From Rhynchopus euleeides (Eukaryota > Euglenozoa > Diplonemea > Diplonemida > Diplonemidae): a stretch of DNA of 64,000 nt. The notes under the pieces were generated by a model. It saw only the letters and a program-made list of their open reading frames with translations, was not told where the DNA came from and ran no database searches. Numbering within the stretch: the stretch's first letter is position 1; each line of letters begins with the position of its first letter. This document shows, piece after piece, positions 12,339 to 23,581 of the stretch. The translations under genes and the position numbers were made by a program. The stretch lies in assembly GCA_963210315.1 (NCBI GenBank), contig OY723261.1, forward strand, positions 1,550,001 through 1,614,000, read 5' to 3'.

Positions 12339-14298
12339 GTGTTCGTGCTTGTAGTTGTATCCTTGCAAATGAGGTTTGTGGGTAAAAATAAAATATCAGA
12401 GGACCTCTCTGGGCACTGCACCATTTATTCCTTCAATTTGTGTACTTTCTGATACATACCATCCTTTTCACTTACTTTCCCCGGTGAACCCCACCCTCCC
12501 TTACTCTATTTTTGAGAGTTGGCCGGCTCACAACGCAGGAAAACTGTGCCGGTGCAAATCCTTGCAGAGCTTTACAGAAACAGACTGTGTGTGTGGGGGG
12601 GTTCTCGCGAACATACCACCCCCCTCCCTTCGCCTCTTCTCCTTCCTTCGGATTTGCACCGCACAATCCTGGGCTTCCAATCTCCTCACATGTCAACTGT
12701 ACTTTCCTTTCCTTTCAGCACGCATAGTTCCGCGTTGCAAGCAGCGCGCAACGCGACTTCTCTTGATTGTGGCATTGGCCGCGCAGGTCCGGCGGTGTTT
12801 TTGAAGGTGTTTTTGTGATGTTATGGATGGCATTCACCAGGTCTGTGTCACTTGACAACCCTCTCGCGGGGCATTGAACTCACTCTCGGTGAAGCCCAGG
12901 TTTATCTCCGTGGTTGTGGTCGGGTCTGTGAGCAAACCCCGTTTGTTATTGTAGGGTACACCACACCAGCGAGGCAGTTGCGACCGAATTCATCGGCGGT
13001 CCCCCCATCGAAACCGATCTGCGTACCCCACAGTTGTGAAGGTGTCACCTGTCTGTGCCATGAACTGAACCATGATCACACCACCCTCGGAATGAAAATA
13101 TGTCACTGAAAAGTCATTCGGAGGGGCAAAGTGTGTGTCATTTCGACTGAAAAGTACTACATTGCCTCCGCACTCTTTCCCCTCTCTTCCTCTTTTGTCA
13201 ACAGAATCACGGGCTGGGGGGTGTGGAGGTTGGGATCTGCCCATGGCGGAGAGAGGCTTTCTTCCCGCGACTGCCGTGCTGGGAATCGCGCATCTCTCAA
13301 AAGAGGGAGATGTGTGGTGTTCTTGTGCGGAGCACTTCGGGACAGCCGATAGTGCCTTGTCTCTCGTGCCCAGTTGTGTGTCCATCAAACATAGCAGCCC
13401 TTACCAGGGTTATCGGGTCAAAATATCACCCACCATCAAACCCACTCGCAGGCGTACGCGGATATGCCGACACAATATCCATTTATTGCCGGACGGAGTG
13501 ATCCCCGACCCTCTGCAGCGCGTGGATACTTCATTGTTTCTAATCTTTGCTACCGCCGAACAACCCCTCCTCGAAACGAATACACACTTGCTATGATGGA
13601 ATCGATCCGCACGCGCTGAGAAAGAGCGGCTACCGCGCCCCTCGGACACCTCAGGGAAGTGGCCCTGCGTGGCTGGAGTCGGCTTCCTGTTTTTGTGAGC
13701 GAACTTGAACATGATCAAAACACAGCAGGGTGCTGTCCTCAGCTGATCTTTGCATGCACGTTCCAAAGCCAGCAAGTGTCGGCCGTTCCGTCTAAAGAAC
13801 CTAAATAGCTACTTTCCATTGCCCCAACGTAACGTGGATCAAATCTCTCAACCGACGGTCTGCCCGAGGTAGTGTCCGTGACCGCCGCGTCGCAGCGCCT
13901 GGTCCCTGCAATGCTTGGGGTCTGCACCTCCATCGAACAGTCTCTCGGGGCGACGGTCCCTCACCTTCACCCTCAAGGGCTGGAAGGTGCACCCCCGATC
14001 ACTATCTCCGACGATTTTGGCGGTTCTTGTGATTCACAAAAGGGGTCTTCACTCAGGGCTCCGAGGTGTGTTTCGTACATTTCTCCTACATTGTCATGAG
14101 AATGCGCTAAGCTTTGTTGAAATTTGCCGAAGAGCGACGCCCCCATCCCCCCCCCGAAGAAGGAACATTCTACCATGAACCAGGGAGGTTTACACCTTTA
14201 CCCTTTGCATGTTGAGGGCAACATTACCTGCGTTCACACTATATCTCTGCTGAAAAAAATTGTACCGCACGCCGGAGGGGGGCTCTTCGCTTAGAAAT

Positions 14299-14460
14299 GC
14301 AGAACGGTGAGAAACGGTGATCTGCCTTAGAAAACTGGCGGTGTAGCATATCAGTTCTCGTGCAGCAGTCTTTCGTGGACTTCTGTACGATGCAGGTCTG
14401 CTACTCCACTATTGCCAACGCAGAACGGTGAGAAACGGCATTCTGCCTTAGAAAACTGGC
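14299..14460 (+). repeat. Pair of 41-bp hairpin repeats, 121 bp apart
   Basis: Copies at 14299-14339 and 14420-14460 share GCAGAACGGTGAGAAACGG and then TCTGCCTTAGAAAACTGGC, separated by three or four variable bases (TGA and CAT). In each copy GCAGA pairs with TCTGC, and the second copy extends this to GCAGAA/TTCTGC. It may be a structured RNA element or two relics of one mobile element; function unknown. Confidence 0.6.
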
Positions 14461-15405
14461 TGCAAAGTGACACAGTGTGACACGCAGTGCCACAGAGCGA
14501 AGGCCCCCCGCCACCACTTATACTGTTTTGATCGTTCGGTGCCGCGGGAAACGTTGTGTGCCTTTTGCTGGATCTTGCACTCCCTCCCCTCCCCCACCCT
14601 TATGATTGAGAGGTCTCAATGGTTATGTCCCCTCGCGGGGTGCTCCCCCCCCTCCCCGTGCGGGCGTTTTATACTGTCGGTGACAGCTGCCTCGCGATCG
14701 TTGAGATGTAATCAATCAGTCCCACCCATCCACCCCTCCAACACACCCCATCAATATTGTCAGGCAGGAATGTCCTGTTCTCTTTGAGCAATGTGATTCA
14801 GACATCCATCGTGTAGTTGATGTTCAAATCAAACGAGAAGAGGTTCCTTAGGTAGCGTGGAGAGAGGGCTTCTCGGGAAGCTTCTAGTGTTACTTTAGAA
14901 CACCAGTCGTGTCGGGAGGTTCCTTAGGGCTCCAAAACCCCTTCGAAAGTGCCGGTGATCACTCACACAGAAAAAAAATCACTTCGGGGTACTACGGATG
15001 AATGAGATGCCATTTGACGGTGTTGCCCCTGATCGTGTAGGTGGCGGGGTGTTCATGAGACTGCTCGGGTCAATCTCTGAATGCTCGTGACTGCCGGAAC
15101 CGAAAAATCAAACAAACTCGGATCCAACTCGCTGCCCTGGCTGTTGAGGTTTAGACCGGGTCTTGGGACTTGCGTAATCCGTTAAGCTTCTCTCTGGCGA
15201 TGTCCGAACGGCGTAGCATGCCTTTCTGTCCTGTGCCCGGAATCCCCCGAACAGGTGGTCCCGCGTTATTTAGCTTCACATTATTCCCGCCCTGCAACGC
15301 ACGTTCATTTTCGTAATTTTCAATACGGCCTATCTGTCTAAGTTTCTCCGTCTCATCCCTTCTCCGACCCCCCCCCCCCCCCCCGGAGTTCAGTGGTTCG
15401 CGCAC

Positions 15406-15446
15406 TACTGCACAGTCGTGGGTTGGCAGCCGAAACTGCGTAGTAG
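15406..15446 (+). repeat. Stem-loop with loop shared with 42201-42245
   Basis: The 25-base core at 15415-15439 (starting GTCGTGGGTTGG, ending GAAACTGC) is identical to 42212-42236, while the flanking arms differ in sequence. Here the arms CTACT and AGTAG, with inner AGT/ACT, can pair. An identical loop in unrelated stems suggests a conserved structured element. Class unknown. Confidence 0.5.
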
Positions 15447-15692
15447 ATATACCCCACTACAAAATACACCTGATTTCCCTTCCTCTCCTTCCGCTATTTA
15501 TTCGTACAAAAAACAAACGATACAGGAGCACAAAGTGTATGGTGTCAAGGAGAGACTACGTATTACGTACAGACACCTGGTCGTGTTTTAGTGATACTGT
15601 GTTGCGGTCCAACCACCAAGCCACTGACAACTGCTACACACCCTCCTATTGTGCATTGATCTGCCTTGTACAACATATCTGGCGTAGTGACT

Positions 15693-15765
15693 ACAAAAAG
15701 GACTAACATCGCAAGAAGGTGCTGGGAGATTTACTTTTCCATTCCCTCTCGACAATCAACCCCGG
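15693..15765 (+). repeat. Introner-like short repeat, copy 3
   Basis: This is the fullest copy: ACAAAAAGGACTAACATCGC, AAGAAGGTGCTGGGAGATTT, ACTTTTCCATTCCCTCTCGA, CAATCAACCCC. The ACTAAC word matches a branch-point consensus. The copy aligns along its length with 38767-38846, which is inside an intron. Confidence 0.75.
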
Positions 15766-16520
15766 TGTACTCAGGGGGGGGGGTGGCTTCGGGCGAGTTG
15801 TTTGGCAACATCCCATTGAAAATGGCTTGGGCTCGGTGTATTTTGCCCCCCCGCCCCTTCTCTCCTCCTCTCTCGCTCTCTCTCTCTGTCTCTCCTCTTC
15901 TGACGTCAGTGTTTTCAGTGCGAACAATGGTTATCCCAGACAGAACCTTGCAGGTGTTGGAGCCGCCTCCATGCTCCGGTGGTTAATGCGGTCTTGCGGA
16001 AATCGTTCAAACAAGTCTCAATGTAAAACCTGCTGCGACGCACTGCACAGTTCTCTCGAAAAGTGAAAAAGGTGTTGGTTTACAGTGATATCTCACTCAG
16101 TGCGCCTCCCCCGCAGTCCGTCACAGCGTTTCACGAATGGATATTAGAGTAGTCGAGTCGCCGGCAAGTAATCTCTGTCCGGTTCTGCCCAGCATCGCAG
16201 TAGGGGGCAGGCACTTTGCAGCTCCCGTGATCAGCGGGGTGCTCGGGACCTGCCCTGATTCGCGGCCTCAGCCACTTGTGCTGAGGCCTGTCTTTCCCTT
16301 GTTGTTACTGTTCGTCACCGGGCTGTCATCACCCGAGTCATGTTAGCGGAGGGACATCCTCCACCAGCAACCCTTGCACATTCAGCAGTCACTGTGAGTA
16401 TTCTTCTTTTGCAAGCGACTTCTACCTGACTGGTCGGCATCGCTCAGAACCCCATGTGGTGTTCCTCTCCTTTTGGGGTGATACAGCCTGGCAAATCACA
16501 AAAGCTCTCTGGTTGCGGTC

Positions 16521-16667
16521 AACGAAGAGTGCATCGTACAACTGAAGCTTTGGGGATAATCGCCTACGTGCCTTTTTACAGAGCCTGCATACCTGTTGCA
16601 CAGAGGCGCTCGGGATTCAGTTAGCCTGTTATTGCAGTGTGGTTGTCCCTGAGAGCGAAAGGAGTAC
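16521..16667 (+). repeat. Dispersed repeat family A, diverged copy 3
   Basis: It shares CATCGTACAACTGAAGCTTT and GAGCGAAAGGAGTAC with the 45915-46125 copy in the same order, with looser similarity between. It is more diverged than the other two copies. Confidence 0.55.
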
Positions 16668-17147
16668 ACCTTGATTTTGTCGCGTGCGTCGTCTGCTGTG
16701 GTGGCCTGCTGGGGGCGAGAGCACATCTTGCTTCTGTCTGCGCCACAGCCCTAACCCCCTCGGACCCGCTTTTGTTTTAACGTTTGGCATGTGAGGCTGA
16801 GTGGCGAGAAGCCTCTTGAATATTCTGTGTGTCGGCCAATACATAATAGAAGTGTGGGGCCTTCATTCTAGGGTGCAGCAAACGTGAAAAGCCAGTTGCG
16901 CCACGCTCATACTGACAGCTTGCCGCGTGGGCGAAGGGCTCTATTGGCCTTCAAGCCCAAACCGTGAGGACTGGAGTGTCAGCTCAAGCTCTAGTGTAGA
17001 ACCTTACACCGGGATGTATGGCCCGAATATACGAAGACCACAGGAGAAACTGGCCTTGGTAGCCAGACACAGCCGACTGAAGCGATGTGTCAGGCACTGC
17101 CGATGCTGGTGGCACGCAGAATGAAGCCGCCCCGTCCCCCATCCTTC

Positions 17148-17190
17148 GGAGACTTGCTTTTGCTTTCATTCTCGACAATCAAATCCCCCA
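17148..17190 (+). repeat. Introner-like short repeat, copy 4, upstream of the ARM gene
   Basis: CTTCGGAGACTTGCTTTTGC, then TTTCATTCTCGACAATCAAA, then TCCCCC. It lies 140-180 bp upstream of the armadillo gene start. A possible acceptor CCCCACACAG ends at 17298, so the repeat may sit in a 5'-UTR intron; this is inference. Confidence 0.65.
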
Positions 17191-17330
17191 TCCTTGAAAA
17201 GGCCCGTTTCTTCCTCACGAGGCGGGATCTTGTGGTTATCGTTTGCAAGCAAGGCATTCCAGCTTCCGCCCATCAACACGCCAGCCTGCCCCACACAGGA
17301 GACGGGAGGCTGCATGTGTGGCGAAACAGG

Positions 17331-20300
17331 ATGGGTGCACAGCAGAGCCGCAGCGAGGTGTCGGAGATGGTGGTGAGCGAGATGACTGTTGCGTCGGACA
17401 CAAAGATGCATGCGCGTCACCGGGAAGCGGCGCTGCGCAGAGTCGGGAGCATGTGCCATACACGGGACTTCGCCCAAATGACCATCCCCGTTCTGTGTCA
17501 GACGCAGAACACGAAACAGCTGCTGGGGCTGATGCTGTCGCGACAGCTTGGCCTCAGCACAGCTGCCTTTGGCGTCGTGCGCAGCGTGTCTTCTGGGTGC
17601 ACGCAGCAGAACCGCGCGGAGCTGTCGCGCGACCTGTCAGCAGACCTGCTGGGCATGCTGGCGCAACACGACGCGCACCACCCACGGCGGCTGGAGGACG
17701 TCGTGGCGATCCTGGCCAACCTGCTCGCAGCTGACGCCTGCCGCAGCGCCGTGGAGGAGGCGTCCCTCAAACAGGGCAAGGGCGCAGGCCCTGCTGACGC
17801 GCTGATGGAGCTGCTGGGCCATGCCGACGCCGCGGTGCAGGTTCATGCCCTGCGCGCGCTGACCGCACTGGGCGACCGTGCGTCGGGCAGGCGCTGCATC
17901 CTGCAGTGCTCCATCCTGCCGATCGTGCGGCTCTGCTGTGCGGCGTCGGCTTACGGAGATGTGCAGCACAACGCCCTGCAGCTGCTGGCACGCCTGACCA
18001 ACGACCCCTTCGTGCGCAAGGTGGTGGTGTCGCGCGGCGTGCTGGCTGCCCTGGCAGGCCTGGTGGCGGCACAGCGCTGGGGCGATGCCGTGCTGACGCG
18101 GCTTGTCGCGACGGTCTTCAGCAACTTCTCACAGGGGAAGGGCTTCGGCGGCGTGGACCCTTCGCACTGCGTGCTGCTGTTTTCATCGCTGATGTGCTCG
18201 CCACGCCTCGACGGCACGGTGCAGGGCCTGTGGGCCACTGCGAACGCTGTCGAGAGCCCACCGTTCCTCCGTGAGTTCATCGAGTCTGACGGGCTGAAGA
18301 TTGTATTCGCAGTGCTGCACTGCGGGAAGGAGCAGGTGCAGGTGTGGTATGAGGTGGCGCGCATCATCGCCAACATCGCCAGCGGGAGTGGCGAGGGGCA
18401 CCGCTCTGACGAGGAGAAAGAGTTTCTCGTGCGCGAGGGTGCTGTCGAGGCCCTCGTGCAGATATCGGGGTGGTGCATGGAGAAGCGCACCGGGGGGTGC
18501 CCCGACAACACAGACGACGATGCGGAAGCGCCTGATGACGACCTGCTGGCCCTCTCCGCCCGCCACCTCTGCCTGGTTTTGTGCACGCGTGCCCTGCGGC
18601 ACCTTACTACCTACGCCTATGTCAGCCAGCTGGTGTGCGACCTGGGTGGCCTGCGTGGCGTGATGCGTGTGCTGGATGCAGAGTGTTCTGGCGAGGGCAA
18701 GGTGCACGCGGTGGGCGTGGTGGCCAACATCACGCAGCACGCAGAGCTGAGCAGCCCCGTCCTGGCTGATGGCGGTGTGCTGCACACCCTGGTCCACATG
18801 TTGCGCCGTGCCACAGACCCAGCACTGTTGGGCGAATGCGCTTATGCCGTGGGCAACATCGCAGCCAGCAGCACGTCAAATGCAGACGCCATCGCTGAGG
18901 AGAAGGGAACCGCCGCCCTGCTGCGTGTGCTGAAGATGCCAGGCTGCCAGTCTGGCATCGTGGTGCACACTGTGCGCGCGCTGACTCTCCTCGACACAGA
19001 CGAGGCACGGCACGAGATCATACACTCCGGTGGTCTCACCTACCTGATGCACTACGCCATGGAGGGCTCCCCACCGGTGCAGCGTGTGTGCGCGGCAGCC
19101 ATCCGCCAGCTTGCCGAGATCCCTGAGGACGTGCATCTGCACGGCATGGTGCGGGAGGGTGTGCTTGTCAGCCTCATCACGCTGCTGCGTGTCGACGATG
19201 TCCCCACGCAGCGCGACGCTGCCCTGGCCGTGTCAAACCTGACGCGCCTGGAGATCAACAAAGTGGCCCTTGTGGAGCAGAGCGGCATGCCTGCGGTGGC
19301 AGAGCTGCTCCACAGCAACGACAAAGACCTGCTGATGTATGCGTTGGGTATCCTCGGCAACATGAGCACGCTGCCCGACACTCTGCGCCAGCTGCCTGAG
19401 GCAGGCGGCCTTGTGCGGCGTGTGTGTGAGATCATCACGATGAACACATTTGCCCTCATCCTGCAGGCCTCGCGCTGCCTGTCATACCTCACAGACGCCC
19501 CGGAGTATGCCGCTGCAGCCATGGCGTCCCTGCCAGCTGGTGTGTTCGTGGGCCTGGCGCGCAGCCACAACGCCACCCTGCAGCGCTACGCCCTGCAGAT
19601 CCTCACCAACCTGGCGCGCTGCGAGGCACACTCTGTGGCGCTGCGCGTCGCCTTCCTCCCACACCGGCTTGCAGATCTGCTCCGCGACACACACGACGAG
19701 GTGGTGCTGAATGCCGTGCGCTGCCTTGCCCAGGTCGCCCGCGACCCCGAGTCGCACGACTACCTGCTGGATGCGGGTGTCCTGGGGCCCCTCGTTCATC
19801 TGGCAAGGCACGCCGCCGCTACCCTTGGCCAGGGCGACATCCACACACACCAGACCACGACACACACCGCCCGCCACACCACGTGCATCCTCGAGGCGGT
19901 GCTTGCTGCACTTAAGGCCTTCGCCGCCATCGAGCGCGGCGCAGACGTGATTGTCCACTACCACGACTGCCTGCCGCTGTTCGTGCAGTGCCTCGACAGC
20001 CGCTCTCTTGAAGTACGGCGTGAGGTGATCGGCTGCCTCGAGAGCCTGGCGCGCTTTGAGGGCGTGCGGCGCTCCCTGCAGCAGGAGGGCGGTGCGCACA
20101 GGATCGTCACGACGCTGCAGAGCTCCACAGGCCTGGCCTCCTCGCTGCTCAGGGGCCTCGCCACCACCTCCGATGTGCTGGCCTCCGACACGCAGCTGAA
20201 GCAGCACTTGCTGCAGAAGGGCGTCGATGTGGCTGACGTCACCGTCAGCTTTGGTGACTTCGGGCTCGCCTATGAGGAGCGCACAGACCTGATGACAGGC

Positions 20301-23300
20301 ATGGGCTCGCAGCTGGGCGTGATGCGCAGCAACGTCACCCTGCAGACGACCTGCCTGCGCCTGCTCTTCAACATCGCCGCCACCGAGGAGCTGCAGGTGT
20401 CGCTGCTGGAGCTCTACTCCTGGACCCCCTTCCTGGCGCCCCTCGAGATGCAAGACCACGACTGCCAGCTCGCCGCCTCGATGCTGCTGTTCCGCCTGCT
20501 GGAAGTGCCTGCAGGCCTTGCCACCTTTATCGAGTCGGGCGGCGTCAGCCCGCTCCTCCGCGCCCTCGAGTTCGAGGAGGATGAGGTCAAAGACCTGGCC
20601 TCTGCAGGCATCGCCACGCTGTCGCGCTTCGACCCCACTGCCTTCCGTGCTGCGGTGTGTGACGAGGGCGGTGTCAGCCTTCTGATGGAGATGATCGAGT
20701 CGGCGGCACCCGCCATCAAGTCGCGTGCCTACGCCACGCTTGCCTCGCTCTGCATGGACCTGGAGCTGGGCGAGGCTTTCCTGTCGCAGGGCGTGCTGAC
20801 AGCTGTGCGTGACGACAGCGATAGGGGTACCTTTGCCGAATCCCCTGCAGTGTTGGTCGACCTCGTGGGCATCGTCTCCGCCCTGGCCAAGAATGAGGCT
20901 GCCTGCTGGAAGGTGCTGGAGAAGGGCGGTGCCACCCTGCTGTTCAACTCGCTGCTGGCTGCGGATGTGAGTGTAGTGAGGGCGGCGTCACAGGCCCTGT
21001 TGTCCCTGCTGCGTGAGGGCCCTGACGTCTGCGAGTGCTACGTGCGGTGCCCCGCGTCGCGTGTGACGGTGCAGTGCATCGAGGCTGTGTCGGACCCCCA
21101 GGTGCTGGGCACGGTGCTGCAGGTGTTTGCGCACCTGGCGCAGAAGAGCTCCTACCGCGAGTGGGCAGGGTGCCCTGCTGTGGCTGACACCCTGCTGGCA
21201 CGCCTGCACACACGCGACGCGTCTGACACCGCGCCCTCGGCGGACACAGAGGAGGCTTCGGCACAGGTGCTGCGGGCCCTGACGCAGCTGCTCCCTGTCT
21301 CCAGTGTCGTGGCGCATCTGGCGAGGTCTGAAGCCTGCCTGCAGATGCTTGTGGCGGCCAGCCAGAAGGCTGGCGCAAAGCGGGCACTGGGTGCATCTGC
21401 GGTGCTGGTCGCGGTTCTGGAGCTGCCAGAGTCACACGACACGTGTGTCCGCAGCGGGCTGCTGCAGAGCCTCGCAAGCATGTCCAAAGAGGAGAGCAGC
21501 GACTGCCGCACGCAGGTGGCGCGTTGCCTCGAGATGCTGGCAGTACGTGCCTCTGACGAGGCGGTGGCCATCCTCCGCACGGAGCGTGTGCTGCGCGCTG
21601 TGAAGGCGCTGCTCGGCAGCAGCCTCAGCGAGGTGCGTGTGGGTGCGTGCCACACGCTCCTTGTGGTGCTGCGGCACGACACAGAGCAGGCTGCGAAGCT
21701 GGGCATGATGAGCGAGCTCAGCATGTGCCTGAGGACAGATCACCAGCGCCTCCTGTCGCTGACACTGAGCTGCCTGCGCCTCCTCTTCGCTGAGCTTGGC
21801 GTGTGGCTGCACAGCACGGTGTCTGGCACGAAGCAGACAGCCCGCGAGCAGTGCGAGCCCTGTGTGCCGCGGCTCCTGGACGTCTACCGCCGCAGCCAGC
21901 AGGGGGCACGCATCGGATGCGAGGCCTTCCATACACTCAACATTCTGCTCGCTCTCGCCCCTGACGTGTTCTGCCCCCTCCTCGATGTCGCAGCCATGCT
22001 CGACTTCAAACGCGCAGTGACTCTGAAACGCAAGCCGGTTGGGACAACACCTCCACGGATCGACCACGGACGCAGCAACCTTGACATCGCCGCCTTCCGG
22101 CAGGCACAGGGCAGCCTGCTGGATCTGGAAGACGCAGGTGTGCGGGTCCAGAGCGCGAGGGTGCTGTGCTTCATGTCAGCAGTGGATCAAGACACGGAGC
22201 TGGTGGTGCAGGTGCTGAAGGCGGTGTCGCTGGAAGACCTCATCAAGCTCGCACACTCCTCCTACATGGAAGGGGAAGACGTGCGCTACACGGTGCTGCT
22301 GCTGCGCTTGGTCTCCAACTGCCTGCGCAAGACCTCACAGCGCTACCTGCTCTCGGAGGACCGCACCGGCCTCCTCAAGCTCGTATACGACCTCACGGCA
22401 CACCACATGCCGCAGGTCGTCGAGCCTGCTGCGCTCATCCTTGCCACTGTCAGCTGGGAGCCTGCCGCAAGGGCACGGCTGCTGTCGCTCTGCGGTGTGG
22501 ACCCGCTGGCAAGGCTTGCCCTCACGTGTGCAGAGGACTGCCTCGCGCTGTGTGGTGAGGGGGAGCTCCCGCCCTACGCCTCAGCACTCTCCAACATCGT
22601 CACCAGCCTGTGCAGGCTGCTGTCGTGCATCTCCGACGGCAGCCCCGCCGCAGCGCGGTGCGTCAAGGAGGCAAGCGACCTGCTCTGTCAGCTGGAGATG
22701 ACGCTGCCCGCCTGCCTCCCTGACAACTGCAAGTACTACATCCGCTCTGCCCTGACCCACCTCGATGACACGTTGCCGCGCCCCGCCACCGGCATCTCCG
22801 CGTCCTTCCCCGACCTAGTGGCGGCGGCGCGGGACAGGATGGACACCAACCGCGTGCAGAAGTCTGTCGGGGCCCTCTACACCCTGTGCCGTGACTCGCG
22901 CAACCATGTCGAGCTGCTGCAGGCAGGTGCGGCTGGCGCTCTCTGCCCCCTGCTGCGCAGCCCTGTGACGACCATCTTCCGCACCGCGTGTTGGGCGCTG
23001 ATCTTCCTGTCGCAGGGCCCCAGTGGGGAATCGTATGAAGCCTCCCTGAAGGACAAGACGGCGAAGGAGCGTGCCACTGCCGCAGAGAAGCGGGCCGGGT
23101 ATGTCGCGACGGCGATCGCAAAGGTGGTGGAGGAGGGTATTGCTGCAGCGGTGAAGGCTGCGCAGTCGCCGCACAGCCCAGAGAGTGCGCGTGTGGCATC
23201 CCGCTTGCTAGCGGTGATGCTGCAGGACGGCGCGTCGCATGACCACCTCAAGCAGTGTGGCGCAGGCACGCTTGTCGTGCAGACATTGCATTTCTCCGAG

Positions 23301-23303
23301 TAG
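17331..23303 (+). CDS. Giant armadillo-repeat protein, putatively myristoylated
   Basis: A single uninterrupted exon of 1,990 residues from the ATG at 17331. I chose this start because it begins MGAQQSRSE, a good N-myristoylation signal, and because the frame upstream runs through a non-coding introner-like repeat. Nearly the whole protein is built of 40-45-residue armadillo/HEAT-like helical repeats, for example ...GVLHTLVHMLRR...ALLGECAYAVGNIA, GTAALLRVLKM...VVHTVRALTLL, and GMPAVAELLHSN..LLMYALGILGNMS, with Gly-led first helices and the NLA/NIA-type third helix. The C-terminal part includes a Lys/Ala/Glu-rich helix (KDKTAKERATAAEKRAGYVA). No enzymatic motif is seen. ARM solenoids are protein-binding scaffolds; with a lipid anchor it probably organises a complex at a membrane, a role inferred only. 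Codon use is strongly GC3. The gene precedes the astacin gene by 278 bp on the same strand. Confidence 0.92.
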   Translation: MGAQQSRSEVSEMVVSEMTVASDTKMHARHREAALRRVGSMCHTRDFAQMTIPVLCQTQNTKQLLGLMLSRQLGLSTAAFGVVRSVSSGCTQQNRAELSRDLSADLLGMLAQHDAHHPRRLEDVVAILANLLAADACRSAVEEASLKQGKGAGPADALMELLGHADAAVQVHALRALTALGDRASGRRCILQCSILPIVRLCCAASAYGDVQHNALQLLARLTNDPFVRKVVVSRGVLAALAGLVAAQRWGDAVLTRLVATVFSNFSQGKGFGGVDPSHCVLLFSSLMCSPRLDGTVQGLWATANAVESPPFLREFIESDGLKIVFAVLHCGKEQVQVWYEVARIIANIASGSGEGHRSDEEKEFLVREGAVEALVQISGWCMEKRTGGCPDNTDDDAEAPDDDLLALSARHLCLVLCTRALRHLTTYAYVSQLVCDLGGLRGVMRVLDAECSGEGKVHAVGVVANITQHAELSSPVLADGGVLHTLVHMLRRATDPALLGECAYAVGNIAASSTSNADAIAEEKGTAALLRVLKMPGCQSGIVVHTVRALTLLDTDEARHEIIHSGGLTYLMHYAMEGSPPVQRVCAAAIRQLAEIPEDVHLHGMVREGVLVSLITLLRVDDVPTQRDAALAVSNLTRLEINKVALVEQSGMPAVAELLHSNDKDLLMYALGILGNMSTLPDTLRQLPEAGGLVRRVCEIITMNTFALILQASRCLSYLTDAPEYAAAAMASLPAGVFVGLARSHNATLQRYALQILTNLARCEAHSVALRVAFLPHRLADLLRDTHDEVVLNAVRCLAQVARDPESHDYLLDAGVLGPLVHLARHAAATLGQGDIHTHQTTTHTARHTTCILEAVLAALKAFAAIERGADVIVHYHDCLPLFVQCLDSRSLEVRREVIGCLESLARFEGVRRSLQQEGGAHRIVTTLQSSTGLASSLLRGLATTSDVLASDTQLKQHLLQKGVDVADVTVSFGDFGLAYEERTDLMTGMGSQLGVMRSNVTLQTTCLRLLFNIAATEELQVSLLELYSWTPFLAPLEMQDHDCQLAASMLLFRLLEVPAGLATFIESGGVSPLLRALEFEEDEVKDLASAGIATLSRFDPTAFRAAVCDEGGVSLLMEMIESAAPAIKSRAYATLASLCMDLELGEAFLSQGVLTAVRDDSDRGTFAESPAVLVDLVGIVSALAKNEAACWKVLEKGGATLLFNSLLAADVSVVRAASQALLSLLREGPDVCECYVRCPASRVTVQCIEAVSDPQVLGTVLQVFAHLAQKSSYREWAGCPAVADTLLARLHTRDASDTAPSADTEEASAQVLRALTQLLPVSSVVAHLARSEACLQMLVAASQKAGAKRALGASAVLVAVLELPESHDTCVRSGLLQSLASMSKEESSDCRTQVARCLEMLAVRASDEAVAILRTERVLRAVKALLGSSLSEVRVGACHTLLVVLRHDTEQAAKLGMMSELSMCLRTDHQRLLSLTLSCLRLLFAELGVWLHSTVSGTKQTAREQCEPCVPRLLDVYRRSQQGARIGCEAFHTLNILLALAPDVFCPLLDVAAMLDFKRAVTLKRKPVGTTPPRIDHGRSNLDIAAFRQAQGSLLDLEDAGVRVQSARVLCFMSAVDQDTELVVQVLKAVSLEDLIKLAHSSYMEGEDVRYTVLLLRLVSNCLRKTSQRYLLSEDRTGLLKLVYDLTAHHMPQVVEPAALILATVSWEPAARARLLSLCGVDPLARLALTCAEDCLALCGEGELPPYASALSNIVTSLCRLLSCISDGSPAAARCVKEASDLLCQLEMTLPACLPDNCKYYIRSALTHLDDTLPRPATGISASFPDLVAAARDRMDTNRVQKSVGALYTLCRDSRNHVELLQAGAAGALCPLLRSPVTTIFRTACWALIFLSQGPSGESYEASLKDKTAKERATAAEKRAGYVATAIAKVVEEGIAAAVKAAQSPHSPESARVASRLLAVMLQDGASHDHLKQCGAGTLVVQTLHFSE

Positions 23304-23581
23304 GCGCCTTGTCAGGCGGCCTGCCCTCTTGCTTGCTGCTGTGTACACCTTGCCGGGAAGCAACAAACCCCGCCCCAGCCCTTGCCCCTTGCCAGTTTGA
23401 GTGATGCCAGCGTTATTGCGATTATTTCCTGTCTGTGCAAGGGGGTGGACAGGATACTGTGCAGAGTGTACCAAGTGCAGTGTGCTGCAGGTTACATAAC
23501 ACAGAGTACACTGCACGTCCCCACCTCTCAGGTTTCACATTCATCTCGCGGTAACCGAGGTGTGTACTAAAGGGGAATAAA
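23304..23581. other. Short intergenic spacer upstream of the astacin gene
   Basis: This 278-bp spacer would have to hold the ARM gene 3' end and the astacin gene 5' end. The bases just before the astacin start read AAAGGGGAATAAA. No convincing promoter element is recognisable. Confidence 0.4.

Larger units (their letters stand above)
11779..17330. other. Intergenic, repeats and hairpins; no supported gene
   Basis: The segment holds an inverted-repeat partner of 52393-52576 (12173-12338), two copies of a 41-bp hairpin repeat (14299-14339 and 14420-14460), a long C run near 15368-15384, a stem-loop with a loop shared with 42212-42236 (15406-15446), two introner-like copies (15693-15765 and 17148-17190) and a family A repeat (16521-16667). 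Frames on either strand, for example 13775-13410 minus, lack recognisable domains. Confidence 0.55.

Noticed and set aside
17085-17330. Upstream extension of the ARM protein to 17085
   Set aside because: The extension reads through an introner-like repeat and ends just before a good myristoylation start at 17331.
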